Shown: positions 47,660 through 59,277, counted from the stretch's first letter. The stretch: 64,000 nt of DNA from Lethocerus indicus (GCA_019843655.1 JACDQD010000005.1:8831575-8895574), one strand, 5' to 3'. Program-made: numbers and translations. Notes: a model not told the origin generated them from the letters alone.

Positions 47660-48021
47660 CTAGTTCTTGGCCAATTCGGCGCTGTGTACGTTGACCATGT
47701 GTACCTTGAGGTTGCTCCTCTTCTTCGACTTGTAGGGGCAGAGTTGGCAGTCGAACAGGACAGGATTGGGGTTGTGCATGTAGTTGACGTGGTGCACCAG
47801 GTTGTACTTGGCCCTCGTCCTGTACGGGCAGCGTTCGCAGCTGTAGAACTCGGGCGTCGGGTCGTGCCTGAACATGACGTGGCTCTGCATGGACCACTTC
47901 CTGGAGGCCGTGTAGCCGCAATGGAGACACCTAAACCACGGTCCGTCGGGACCCTGGAACTCCTGGTAGTAGTCGGGCCAATAGAACTGGTCTTTGTTCT
48001 TGAACGAACCGCCGCCGCCGT
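47660..48021 (-). CDS. lola: Alternative terminal exon, three C2H2 zinc fingers with WPDYY leader (exon 20)
   Basis: The acceptor ctctggttccag ends at 48022; two bases then 119 residues. A Gly run opens the leader, followed by YWPDYYQEFQGPDGP. Fingers are at 31-52 (CLHCGYTASRKWSMQSH to MFRH), 61-82 (CERCPYRTRAKYNLVHH) and 91-112 (CQLCPYKSKKRSNLKVH), with linkers DPTPEFYS and NPNPVLFD. It is the sister of the exon at 49965. The leader motif is kept between the two as strongly as the fingers, which hints at a role beyond DNA binding. Confidence 0.83.
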
Positions 48022-49964
48022 CTGGAACCAGAGAAGAAGATCCGGAATTATTTTCATTACCTAAAGTTTTTTTGCCTTTCAACTATTTTGTCTAGAATTT
48101 TAGTCTGTATACTTATCTTCAGGCGTGCAGTGAGCATCTGGCAAGCGAGAAATATCTCGGATTTCTTCTCTTTAAGCGGTTAATAATAATCACTCGTAAG
48201 CAGCGCAAACGGAATGAGACAGTGCCTTTCGGAGGGAACAGTTCTTTGTTCAATAAAACAAACTTTTCTCGACGTGCTCGCATACATTTATTCGTCGGCT
48301 TTCAAAGATTACAGTAAAATGAGACACAAATAATGGTTACAGAAATGTTTACGATACCACTTTTGAGGTCTCTCGGTTTTGTCTGAAAGATCAGACCGGT
48401 CGAAACCAGAGGTAGTATACCTCCATCGTAATAGAAAAAAACCACAAACATGAACACACACGAAAAACCCAATTTCCCATCAAAGGGGTCTAACGTTGCT
48501 AAAACCGGGAATCGAACCACAGAAAATTTTGCCTAAATACATGTATAAATGATGTACAGGTTTTACATTTATTTGGCGTTACCGTAATTATCGTCTCTGG
48601 ATCAATAAGTGTTCATGCATAACTGATCTGAACTTATGCGCCTCCAGCGTCCTTCTCCCGTAAAATTTTATTTTTACAAAATAATGTTCTTTTCACTTTA
48701 TATATGGTATAGGGGCTTTTCATACAATGGATACCCAAAAATTACAGAAGCTCTTCATCCGGCAGTTCCAAATAAATTTGGCTTTGTCCCCAATTCTTTA
48801 TTAGAATTATATTCGCAAAGAATTATTTCCAAATAAATTTCCTTTATGATTTGAAATCAACAAATGTTTTAAATCACATTCAATCACAAGTGGATAAGTT
48901 CGAGAACCCCTGACCAACCAAAAAAATGACAACGACGTTTCGACGGTAAACTCGACCGTCTTCCCCGGGTGTGGGCTAGCGGAACGTACCAACGTATCCG
49001 CGACCTATAATGAAAATGCAGATGATTTAATCACATATCATCCACGGTCGGTTAAACTGGGAAATTAAGGTGTACAATATAGAGTGCGTACAATCTGAAG
49101 ACATCCCACGAATTAATTTCGGCCAACATTTTTCAGCGGGAAAGGTGTAAAAGTGCATCAAAGGGTACATTGCCTATATTCCGTTACCTATATAACTAGA
49201 CTACAATCATTTAATACACTAAAAGACAGCGTACGGTTTTCTATTGACGTTCCTCGGCAAAGTGTAGTAGTTACATTGTTATTTAATGCTTTGTCCAAAA
49301 AGAAAATTGCAAGGCACACTGGAGTATCGCGCGATTGAGGTAAACGAGATAAAAAGCATAAGCACAGAACTCGTATATACACACAACTAAATTTTTCACT
49401 GTCCTCGTCTATTGAACATACATATTAAAAAGAGGACTGTTCTACATAAAAAATAAAATAATTATCACAATACAATTTCCCCTTACGCGTCCAACAGAAA
49501 TAATAGATTGGCTTACAGCTAAATAAAAGCGATCTAAACGTAATACAGAACAAAAGCGCAAAAGTTTTCTCGAATCTATATTCTAGATAAGATTCATGCC
49601 TAGTCTGCTAACTACAAAGTCAATCGGAAGCCTGCACCTAGGCCGAGCTTTTATTACATTTCGAAGACAATAGACCGAAATATCACGCGGAAATCCACGA
49701 GGCATCCTGTCAGCAAGATACCTTTGATTTTTGCGGTTTTCAGAAATGCCGTCTCGATTAAACATTTTGATTTTATTGATAAGTAAACTCTGTTTTATTT
49801 TTTAAATATCTATATCCTTTAATAATATTTTTCATTATTTCCATAGGTTATTAATTTTTATTCAAGGGATTTCTGTAATACTGACGATGTCAATGAATAT
49901 GAATGCAGTGTGGGCGGATAGTGATTAAACAATTTAGGAACGCTACTTGGCACTGGGGATGTCG
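48022..49964. other. Spacer with a tRNA-like fragment
   Basis: A minus-strand B box (ggttcgattcccgg) lies near 48505-48520. Nothing else is recognised. Confidence 0.4.
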
Positions 49965-50332
49965 CTAATTATCTACGAGCTCTTGTGGTATGAGGTCGTG
50001 TACGTTGACCAGGTGGACCCTGAGGTTGCTCCTCTTTTTCGCCCTGTACGGGCAGAGGTGGCAGTCGAACGTGACCGGATTCGGGTTGTGGACGTTGTTG
50101 ACGTGCTGCGTCAGGTTGTACTTGGCCCTGGTCCTGAACGGGCAGTGGGCGCAGTTGTGGAACGCCGGCCTCGGGTCGTGCCTGAACATGACGTGGCTGC
50201 GCATTGACCACTTCCTCCTCTTCACCGTGTAGCTGCAGTTCAGGCACCTGTAGACCGGTCCGTCCGGACCCTGGCTCTCCTCGTAGTAGTCGGGCCAGAA
50301 GAGCCGGTTGCAGTCCTTGAAGTTGGTACCGC
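49965..50332 (-). CDS. lola: Alternative terminal exon, three C2H2 zinc fingers with WPDYY leader (exon 21)
   Basis: The acceptor ggctgtttgcag ends at 50333; two bases then 121 residues. The leader includes LFWPDYYEESQGPDGP. Finger 1 (29-51) is CLNCSYTVKRRKWSMRSH: it has 13, not 12, residues between Cys and His, one codon more than its sister at 47660. Fingers 2 (60-81, CAHCPFRTRAKYNLTQH) and 3 (90-111, CHLCPYRAKKRSNLRVH) are standard. Linkers are DPRPAFHN and NPNPVTFD; the tail is DLIPQELVDN. Confidence 0.83.
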
Positions 50333-51044
50333 CTGCAAACAGCCAAAAGATGACAACGTGGTTAGGGCGATGAAGAAATAGGGGGCCGCATGTCCAGAAA
50401 TTGCCAACTGTGGAAATTGCACTTACCTTCGCAATAAAAGTGAAATCGAAATCCTGGCGAAAATTCCGGACCGCGCAGGATCGACGGTGCGCACGAATAT
50501 CCTTCTTCGTGTGACGCGTTCTCTTCGTGTGCATAGAAATCAGAATTAACGAACACAGTGTAATGAACAACAAAAATTCCTGCTGCTTTTATAGCGGTAG
50601 GTGTCTCGTATTGAACAGTTCGGAGAACCCACGTAATCACCTTCCCGGTAGGTGCAGGGTGATAACAAACGTACTCAGAATCTGCACACAGAAATAGATG
50701 CCTTATCTAGGTTCCTAACCTTTACTTTTGAGTGCACACTGGGCTGGTGGCTTCTAGACTGAATACATTTTCCGAGTACGTTTGTTCGGTGTCTTGAAAA
50801 GTATTCCAACAACTGAATGCTACTGACGATGTCATAATGGGATGGGCAATGGTTGGGGTGAAGGACGGACAATCAACTCCTACTTATGTGTCTAAACGGA
50901 TTCAATATTGGAACGAAGTTCATGTTTATTAGAAAATATCACGACAGTATCGGAGAATAATTTCAACAACGACGACCGACTGCGGAAACGAACACAGTGT
51001 TTTCTTCATTTCAACGACACGTCTTTGTGACTGCTGAAGAGGTG
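50333..51044. other. Spacer without recognised genes
   Basis: No repeat or exon is recognised. Confidence 0.4.
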
Positions 51045-51230
51045 CACATTCAGCCTGCACCTTGCGCTTTGGCGACCTGAATTGGCACGTGCGGCGTTTT
51101 GTAGAGGGCGGCGTTCAGGTCGTTCTTCCTGGACCTGTAGGGCCGGTGGGGACATGTTGAAGCATGTTGCGCTTGCCGGGTGGCTTTCCTGACCCGGACG
51201 GCTTCGCCGAGCTCTCGGTCTTCCGACAAT
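51045..51230 (-). pseudogene. Decayed zinc-finger terminal exon
   Basis: The acceptor tttttttcag ends at 51231, but the array phase runs into a TGA within the finger region. In another frame the DNA still spells a finger-like CPHRPYRSRKNDLNAALYK-TPH, where the second Cys has become Arg and the first His is replaced. Only one such unit is visible. The splice site has outlived the coding frame. Confidence 0.55.
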
Positions 51231-52474
51231 CTGAAAAAAATATTAAAGCCACGGGAGGGCCGTCGCCATTCGAAATAATTTAAAACGGCTAGCACGGTTT
51301 AAAGTAATTTAAAAACATACTTGTCAAATACTAATAGAATCTGTTAGTATAAATACGGTAGATATAGACACGACAATTCCAAACATGGTCAATTATGGTA
51401 ACAAGACAAATAAACAAGGTTCTCTCTTGGGAATGACATTCGGCTTCAACGCCGCCTCTTCGGTCCCACCCTAGACCTGTCCGCAATCCTGAGTTGCTTT
51501 CAGTCAGTAGTCTGCAGGCGACATTGTGTCCTCCGGACACTAAAACTGACCCTACGAACAGAACACAGTTCGCTCAAAATACCCACTTGGGGGACCACTC
51601 GGAGCGCGCTTGCGCAGAATAGGACGAGCTCTCAGGAATTGGTTTCTTCACACCTATCCATTATCTCCTTGGATGTCTCCACATTTTCCCTGACGAAGAA
51701 TCGCTGGGAGGAACCAACGGTAAGAGTGACCCCACGATGTAGAATGAATTAGTTCAAAAGTAATGGTTGAAAGCAAAACTTTCATGCCAACCAGAAGGGA
51801 GAATCGCCAATAATAGAAAAACTGACGCCGCTGAAGGGGTTGAATTACCACGAAACAAAATATATTCTAAGTCAAAACGATACAGCGTTCTCATTTATAT
51901 GTAATGCCAAAGTCTATCGCCCGCGAATACCGCGCAAAAATGCAATGAAAAAGGTAAACAAACAATACCAAGCGGGAAGAATACAGTTTTATTGATTTCA
52001 CAGTCAATATAATCGAACAATTCTGGGGAACATACCAGTTTTCAGCGCTGCACGCTACAATCAAAAATTTCTGAAAATCAATATAGAAAATAACAAAATA
52101 AGTGAACAAAATGTCGATAGATATTAATAATTCAAACGGTTGTTTTACCATGTCCACACGTGGATGGAACTTCTCTCAACGTGGTTCGCCCATTTGATCC
52201 TGGGCCAGACCTGTTATTCACGGTAACAACCACTAGTGGCGTCTATAAATACAATATCACAACCTAACAAAGTACGAGGTATAATTGGACTGAATGTAGT
52301 CCACGAGCAAGGATGACACAGGAATCGCAATATCCTTATTATCATCGCACTCGCTAAGGAAGCGGAATAATAATCTGTCCGTCGATACGTTTCAAGTTGG
52401 AAATTGTGATTTGTGAGATGGGGAACATTAATGGAACTACTCCGGACCTTCCCGAATTATTGACTCTGGATGCT
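51231..52474. other. Spacer without recognised genes
   Basis: AT-rich; nothing is supported. Confidence 0.4.
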
Positions 52475-52730
52475 TCACAACATGATATGCGCGGTGAGGT
52501 TGCCCTTCACTTCGGTCTTGTGTTCGTAGAACGGGCAGTGGAAATACTTCGGGTCTGGGTTGTGTACTAAATAGATGTGCGGCTTGAGCTTGGCCTTCCG
52601 CTTCGTCCTGTACTCGCATAGGTCGCACCTGCAGAACTCCGTATTGGGGCTTCTGGTTGAAGTGGTGGTGGTTCACCTTGCGCCTGGCCCAGCAGTCGCA
52701 CTCAGGGCAGTCGTACAGGTGAACATTGAA
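52475..52730 (-). pseudogene. Decayed three-finger terminal exon
   Basis: Finger 1 (CPECDCWARRKVNHHHFNQK) loses its final His at a small deletion in the linker, after which the frame is wrong. In the shifted frame finger 2 (CDLCEYRTKRKAKLKPH) is intact. Finger 3 reads CPFYEHKTEVKGNLTAH, with the second Cys changed to Tyr. No acceptor AG in the right phase is seen upstream; a MITE arm lies about 70 bases away. All three defects point to a dead exon. Confidence 0.65.
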
Positions 52731-52798
52731 ATGTAAGCTCCGAATGCCAACCAACGCTTTTACACAGCAAATTACCCCACCGCAAGTCGTTAGACTAA

Positions 52799-52957
52799 CT
52801 TCTCGGTTTCTGCTTCTCGCCACCGTCAGTAATACACTGAGCGAGTTCTAACTGGAGAAAACCAACGAGTGATGATATTCTCGAGTGCCACCCTTCAAGG
52901 TGCAATGGTAGTATTGCTAACGGTCTGTAACTGACGATGGCGAAAAGCCGAAAACGT
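52799..52957. mobile_element. Foldback MITE remnant next to a dead exon
   Basis: The arms tctcggtttctgcttctcgcc and ggcgaaaagccgaaaacg are inverted. They sit just 5' (minus strand) of the decayed exon at 52475. Confidence 0.45.
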
Positions 52958-53453
52958 GTCTGTATTAGGACCGGAAAAACGTACAATTATGCTTCAAACC
53001 CGCTCGGACTTCCGCCAAAAATATTTAACTTACTTAACGATATTCTATTAACTTAAAACTGACAAGAAGTAATTCTAAAAATAAATGTAGGTCCGTTGCG
53101 AGGTCGCACATTTACAATCTCACTACACAAAAACAACAAGCGATAATACAAAGATATTCGCTATGGACGCGCATTCAGTTACAGGAATGTCGGGCATGCA
53201 TGCTGTCTTAAATTAACGGCGACATGCACTACAATGTATACACAGTGGTTGGAACATCTGAATGACAGAGTAAAAATCAAACACCAATTCTTAACTGGAA
53301 ACATGAACACATATATACGACGAGATATATATCATAGCTAGAATCTTTATTTTTTATTTTCTGCACGCAACGCCTTTTATTAGGGTAAGGTGCGACTGAT
53401 CGTTTATTAGAGATTCTGGACATTAGCTCCAATACAGAGATGTCGCACTAGTA

Positions 53454-53944
53454 TCAATTTAAGTAAGCGGTGGAGCATTGGTTGTCGTGGACCTCGGCCA
53501 AATGGGCGAGCAGGGCCTTCTTCCTGTCGGCCAGGTAGTCGCAGATGGAGCACCTGAAGAAGGGTATGCCGTGCTTAAGCGCCACATGGGTCTTCAGGTT
53601 CCCCTTGATGGTGGTTCTGTACGGGCAGGAGTCGCACCTGAAGAGGTGCGGGTTGGGGTTGTGCTTGGTGTTGATGTGCGTGTAGAGTGAGCTCTTGAAC
53701 TTGCTCCTGAACTGGCAATGGTCGCATTTGTAGTACTGCGGGTTGGGGTTGTGGGCGACGGACACGTGCGTCTTCAGGCTGCCCTTGGTGCACGAAGAGT
53801 GGGGACAGTGGGGGCACTGGTAGTAGGGCGCCTCCGGGTAACTGGGTTTCGGGAAACTCTTTGGATAAGGCCTGCCGCCGCCGGCAGGGACTCGTCCCAA
53901 TTCCAACATGCCTAACATTCTTTGTTGCATTCCGGGCAGCCCAC
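53454..53944 (-). CDS. lola: Alternative terminal exon, four C2H2 zinc fingers (exon 22)
   Basis: The acceptor attttgtcggcag ends at 53945; two bases then 162 residues, the longest coding exon here. A Gly/Pro-rich leader precedes fingers at 43-64 (CPHCPHSSCTKGSLKTH), 73-94 (CDHCQFRSKFKSSLYTH), 103-124 (CDSCPYRTTIKGNLKTH) and 131-152 (CSICDYLADRKKALLAH). The first two linkers are NPNP-type with 8 residues. The third is only six (GIPFFR), so finger 4 is spaced unlike the rest. The tail is DNQCSTAYLN. Part of this exon is duplicated at 54234-54428. Confidence 0.85.
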
Positions 53945-54233
53945 CTGCCGACAAAATGTTAAAGGACTGTGTAGATCTGAATGACAAGGTAACAATCAAA
54001 CACCAAATCTTACCTGGAAACATGAAGACATATATACGACGACATATATATGATAACTGGAATCTTAATTAACATTTTTCGTATGTTATTACGCATAAAT
54101 ACATCATATCTCAAGTCAGCTCTAAGATGTATTTTATTTTCTGCAAGCAACACTTTTTTTTAGGGTAAGGTGCGATTGGTCTTTTATTAGAGATTCTGGA
54201 CATTAGCTCCAATACAGAGATGTCGCACTAGTA

Positions 54234-54428
54234 TCAATTTAAGTAAGCGGTGGAGCGTTGGTTGGCGTGGACCTCGGCCAAATGGGCGAGCAGAGCCTTC
54301 TTCCTGTCGGCCAGGTAATCGCAGATGGAGCACCTGAAGAAGGGTAGGCCCGCCGCCGACGGCTGGGACTCGTACCAATTCCAACTCGTGCAATTTCAAC
54401 ATTCTTTGTTGGATTCCGGGCGGCCCAC
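54234..54428 (-). pseudogene. Truncated duplicate of the four-finger exon
   Basis: Leader, acceptor (attttgtctgcag at 54429), finger 4, tail and about 60 bases of 3' flank match the exon at 53454. Roughly 300 bases, covering the leader end and fingers 1-3, are missing. The deletion is not a multiple of three: in the spliced phase finger 4 is read out of frame, and translation would run to a stop at 54187 with no finger. In the other frame finger 4 is intact (CSICDYLADRKKALLAH). Confidence 0.75.
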
Positions 54429-55683
54429 CTGCAGACAAAATGTTAAAGGACTGTGTAGAACGCTCAGTGTTGCTTTAGGTATCCTCTGGCATTACTTTGA
54501 CATCGATTTTCATTTTTACCTGCTGACATCGACAGTAGAAGTAAAATTGTGTTCGGGAATTCTGTTTTTGCGTAAAACCCGCGAAAACTAAAAATAAAAT
54601 TCCCGAACTCATCCTCATGGCATTTGTGAGACCTGATTTACAAACCCGAACGATGACTGGCCTTCCTTTGTGTACTTGCATATATTTAATATATAAAAGA
54701 TAAAACTACTCATACCTTTATTGTAGTGGATCCAGTTTTTAGTATTACTTAATCTACTTCAAATTTCAATCCTGTCCCCCGGAATTTTATTAGCCCGCTA
54801 CACGGCCAAGATTCCAACCGACGACGTTGTCTATCCCCCGGACTGTGCATCGACGTGAGGAACTTCACGTGACATAGCTCCGAGGTAGTGTTCCGGAAGG
54901 CTAACACTGAAACAGGTCCGTCCCTAGACCTAATTAAGCGAGAGGTTAACATACTATACGGGGATGACATCCACTGGGATAAGGTGCTTTGTACGGAAAC
55001 TGGGAAAAGTTTACTTGACGAAGATTCGAACAATACGTTCCATTTACGGTCACAAACTAAGCAATAATAATTAGTGAACCCTTACTTACATAGTAATACA
55101 TACAAACGTGCATATTTATTACGTATAGGTAATAATTATGTTATTTATTTTATGCAGGCACGAAAGGAAAAATGTAATAAAATAAAAGTTGTTGCTGTAT
55201 TAATAGTGTGTTGGCAATGTTGAAACATTTCTTTTATTCTGCTATCAAAAGCGATATTACATTCGTACGGTGACGAAACACACGCTTCACTCGTTTAGCG
55301 GTGTTCCAGGTGGAATGGTGGTGGCTTCCCACCATATGTGTATGATAGATTACGAGTTTTAAAACAAACAAATTTATCATACACACAAAATATATTGTAA
55401 TCATCTTCTAAATTCTGTGCAATTCCTCGCCGAACGACGGATCGTACATTGTTTCGACAGAGTTTTAACACAAATACACACAACACAAACAACCCACGGT
55501 CTGAATGTACAGAACAAAGAACATGGAGAAATCACAGAAGCATTTACAATTTTTTGTACCTTACAATATTTTTGTTAATGACCAATATTCAGACAACGGA
55601 ACGGTACATACAAATGGAAATTACATTACACATATTTCAATAACGAATATCATTATACAAGATTGTACAATGTATCAAGACGG

Positions 55684-55706
55684 TATAAATATAAATATAA
55701 ATATAA

Positions 55707-55760
<54 letters not shown>
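55684..55760. repeat. TA-rich microsatellite (TAAATA then TA units)
   Basis: About five ATAAAT units merge into a pure (TA)n tract. Confidence 0.95.
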
Positions 55761-55762
<2 letters not shown>

Positions 55763-56584
55763 CGAACAGATATATTAGATTATTGTCTTTAGAATGGTGT
55801 TCTGGGAGTCAACAATGTTGGGAGTCTAGACCGTCACTCCGCCGCAGAAATTCTCTCAAATTTTCAGACTGTACCTCTGTGCGATCTCGAACTGATTCAG
55901 ATTGACTGAAGGATATGAAGGCCACGAGGAAGGAACACGAGGTTTATCCCGCGAGGGAATATCTCATTCTGTTCTGAGATATCAACGCCCGTCTTCGATA
56001 CTAGGACCGCGCCTGTGCTTCTGTAAGACGTGCCTAGTTAGGCTCGTGCCCGTCGTTATTACTACAGTTCTTCTTCACTGGGGCTGTGCGCGTTTTGAAG
56101 CGGGAGGATTGAATCTTCTGTTCAACATGGTCTCCGTTGTGGTCACAGTCGAGTCTAAAAATAAAACGCCATTGAGCGCGTTAGAATGCTCTTTGCTCTC
56201 AAGGCAAAGAATGATTTGTTTCACTTTAAATTATGAACGGGGGACCACGAATAACCTCCACCCGTAAAGAAGCCCTTACCCTAACGCAGTAGAACCCCTT
56301 TGGTCCAAACCGGTGGGACGCTGGGCTGAAGCATGTATTACTACAGCGCGACCAACGTACTAACGTATTCCAATGGAAACATTTAGGAGACGAGCTCAAC
56401 TAAATTACAAATAACATCCGGCTAGCTCCACTTTTGATGAAAAGATTCTCTGCCATTTTCATTCTGACCACAATCCAGCTAGTAAGAACAAACCGAATTC
56501 AATAAGATTTCGAGAACTTGGCAAGGCATTTCAAAGGTTCACTTTCAGCAAGGAAAGCTGAAAAGTTAGAAATTCTAATTGAAG

Positions 56585-56650
56585 CAGAATCTGGACCGCC
56601 ACCGGGATTCAAACCCGATAATTAGGCTGGGTATCTCAACCCTTCTTCGT
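56585..56650 (-). repeat. tRNA-like SINE fragment
   Basis: A B-box gggtttgaatcccgg on the minus strand in a T-arm-like stem; no complete tRNA. Confidence 0.35.
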
Positions 56651-57685
56651 GTATTTTTGATACATTTTTATGGGAAATAGCTATTAACGACGACAGTTGT
56701 GCAATCGAATACGAAACCTGATGTAAATAAAGATTATAATTTGATTTTAATGCACTCTCTGAAGTTCCTATCGATTAATCAGTTACTAGTTCTAATTGTG
56801 CGATAATTCACAGGGATACCTACTGTATTGACTGTCTGAGAAATTCAGAAGATACTTCAGACCGCCGGTAATCGAATCAATTATGCATTCGATTTAAAAT
56901 TCGCTAGTAATCCTTCTGTGGTCCACCCGGGGTCAGCCCCTATGCGCCGTTGACCTATATCGGATCCTATTGCCAAATTACAAATCTGCGCTATCATCAG
57001 CAACCGGCTGCTCTCAAACTTTAAGCTACACACCAGGGGGAAAACAGAAAAAATGGGATACATTCGAAAGTTCGGTTTTATTTATGAAAAATTACAGACG
57101 TGCTTTTCTTTCATTAAAATTAAATTTAACAGCAACGATTCGATTCAATATTAACGAAATCTGAAGCGGAATCTTTCCTGAATCAACCTCAATGGCCGTT
57201 ATACATTCAAATTTTCACTTCGCACATAATTCGGTAACTGTTTAGAATTTTTTATCCAGTACATTTATAAACGCCGAAAACCAAAATTTCCGCACTAAGG
57301 TGTATCACTGAATCGTAACATTTTCGATGCAATCGATCTACATTCGGATCGACTATTAGCATGGGCATATCCTATTAGCTTGCCGATTGTGCCTTCTCTC
57401 GCCCGCACGGTCCTCCCTGGATTCGTTTCGGTTTCTCGCCATCTTCAGTACAATAAAATCTGCGAACCGCGGCAAAGTGTACAAGGAAGGAATATTTTAT
57501 CCAAACACTTGATTATCCTCAGGTTTCTTTTTTCTATATTTGGTGAACAATCTCTAATAATGTACACCGATATTTTTATTTTATAAAGACGCTGCCCAGT
57601 GTAATAGAGGCGACCTAAAAATTTCTTCAGGGGCATCGCATAATTCATACCGCACAAAAGTACAGTCTAATGTTCGATTTTAAAC

Positions 57686-58855
57686 TACAATGGACCCTCG
57701 AACTTCGAACCAACGGTGATGTTCCGAAACTCGAACAAAAATCCCGGTTTGAAACTCGAATGTCGAACAGGAGACGGACAAGATGGACAATGAGGATGTT
57801 GCGGTTGCCGCTATGATCATACGGTAAGAAGTGGCCGATGAAAACGTCTACGAGAGTAAGAGAAAGTGGACAGTAAGGGAAGCATTCCAACTGCGGAGAT
57901 AAAGGAACTTTTGGGGTATCGTCATGAACACGAGTATCAACCAGTATAGCAGGCAATTCTCCAGAGGAAATTTTCTCTAGAAAACAAAATCAAATAGTAT
58001 TTAACTTTAATGAATTAGTGGATCCTGAACTAGTGGATTCTAGTAAAAATAAGATTCATCATCCAGTAAAATGTATTATACAATTTTTTATGTATGTACC
58101 ATCAGAAATAAAAATATTCGATTATTCAAACTAAATATACTTTTTTAACCCTTTGCACTCCGATGTCTCCTCTGAGGGGACATTAAAATTTATTATTGAT
58201 TACAGGGAATTAAGTTATTTCTGCGTAACGTTTTGAGACGTGCATGTTTCCCTGAGGTTTTCTCTTGATATGGCACAAGACAAATCAAAATATAGTAAAA
58301 TTACTAACATATATAAAAGAAATGTCAGCGAATTTTGAGTTTCAAGGCTGAGCTCAGTCTGGTTTGAAGCGTCGAGCGGTATAGATAGATCTAACGAGTG
58401 AAAAAATTGGAAGTGATTCTTCTCTTGGTAAATAAGTTCTTTTGGTAAATATGATTTTGTAACAGATTTAGTAATAACAATTAGAAATTTTCAACCCGTG
58501 TATTTATCCATTTTTTTTATTAGAACAATGGCAAAACGTTCAAAGAGGATTGAGTCTCATGATACAAGTATTAGTGAAGATGAGCTCCAGATAGACGTTT
58601 ATATAGATACTGTAGATAGGCTAAATCTAGACGAAAACGATAGCAGTGACAGTGACATCGGCCAACCACCAAGGAGTAGCTGGTAGCCAAACATCCAGAA
58701 TGGTCCGGAGTGCAAAGGGTAATCATTAATTACCAATATGATATTTCGATATAGGCACTTTAAAAATGTTGTCGATTTCACACTATTTTTTATGGGGAAA
58801 TTTCGAAAGTCCGACTCCGGAACGGATTGCGTTCGAAGTTCGACAGTTCATTGTA
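57686..58855. mobile_element. TA-flanked inverted-repeat element (mariner/pogo-like MITE) interrupted by a piggyBac-like insertion
   Basis: Left end tacaatggaccctcgaactt and the inverted right end tacaatgaactgtcgaactt match at 22 of the first 25 bases; both outer ends are TA. Removing the nested element at 58149-58719 leaves about 600 bases with no transposase. The terminal sequence resembles Tigger/pogo-type ends, but this is by eye only. Confidence 0.6.
58145..58723 (+). mobile_element. piggyBac-like element with transposase N-terminal remnant
   Basis: TTAA at 58145-58148 is followed by CCCTTTGCACTCCG. The right end is cggagtgcaaaggg (ending 58719), an exact inverse over 14 bases, then taat where TTAA is expected. 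The frame at 58528-58686 encodes an acidic, Ser/Asp-rich peptide (MAKRSKRIESHDTSISEDEL) like piggyBac transposase N-termini. The catalytic core is absent. It sits inside the element at 57686. Confidence 0.7.
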
Positions 58856-58951
58856 CTAGAATCATGATGATGGGAGACTTCAAGAAGTTCACGAAGCATC
58901 CTGTATCACATTGTATCTCCAATTGGTTTCTGGGGACGCCGAACAGGTCCC

Positions 58952-59277
58952 TCATTCGATCCCGTGCCTGAGTACAGTGTGCGAGGTGAGGTTGCCCTTG
59001 AGCCTGGTCCTGTAGGGACAGTGCCTGCAGGTGAACTCGGGCGCGTCCCTGTTGTGCCTCAGGTTGATGTGCGTGTTCAGGTTCTGTTTCTCCTTCGTCC
59101 TGTGCTGGCAGTAGGGGCACTGGTAGGTGGTCGGGTTCAGCGAGTGCCTGTTGTTCAGGTGACGTTTCAGGTTGGACTTCTTCGACGAGGAATAGTGGCA
59201 CCTGGAGCACCTGTACTGGTGGTGTTCGAAGGCCGTTCTGGCCGACTGCAGTTTGTCAAAGTTCACCGAGAGCAGGA
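58952..59277 (-). CDS. lola: Alternative terminal exon, three C2H2 zinc fingers (exon 23)
   Basis: The acceptor ctggtcgtttacag ends at 59278; two bases then 107 residues. Fingers are at 23-44 (CSRCHYSSSKKSNLKRH to NNRH), 53-74 (CPYCQHRTKEKQNLNTH) and 83-104 (CRHCPYRTRLKGNLTSH). Linkers are SLNPTTYQ and NRDAPEFT, less Pro/Asn-rich than elsewhere, and the tail is GIE. Its stop lies only about 100 bases from the TA-flanked transposon at 57686-58855. That element therefore falls in or near the 3' UTR. Confidence 0.82.

Larger units (their letters stand above)
54429..57685. other. Long spacer with repeats
   Basis: It holds a TA-rich microsatellite at 55684-55760 and a minus-strand tRNA-like B box (gggtttgaatcccgg) at about 56601-56615. 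A MITE-arm fragment lies near 57387-57450. A GC-richer stretch at 55790-56300 has no convincing gene. Confidence 0.4.

Noticed and set aside
55960..56110. Minus-strand sequence vaguely like the end of a finger plus linker (NNDGHEPN)
   Set aside because: No cysteines at the right distance, a stop in the linker and no acceptor. Too weak to call even a pseudo-exon.
57645..57956. Minus-strand open frame of about 100 codons
   Set aside because: It overlaps the terminal repeat of the TA-flanked transposon and has no domain, so it is element sequence read by chance.
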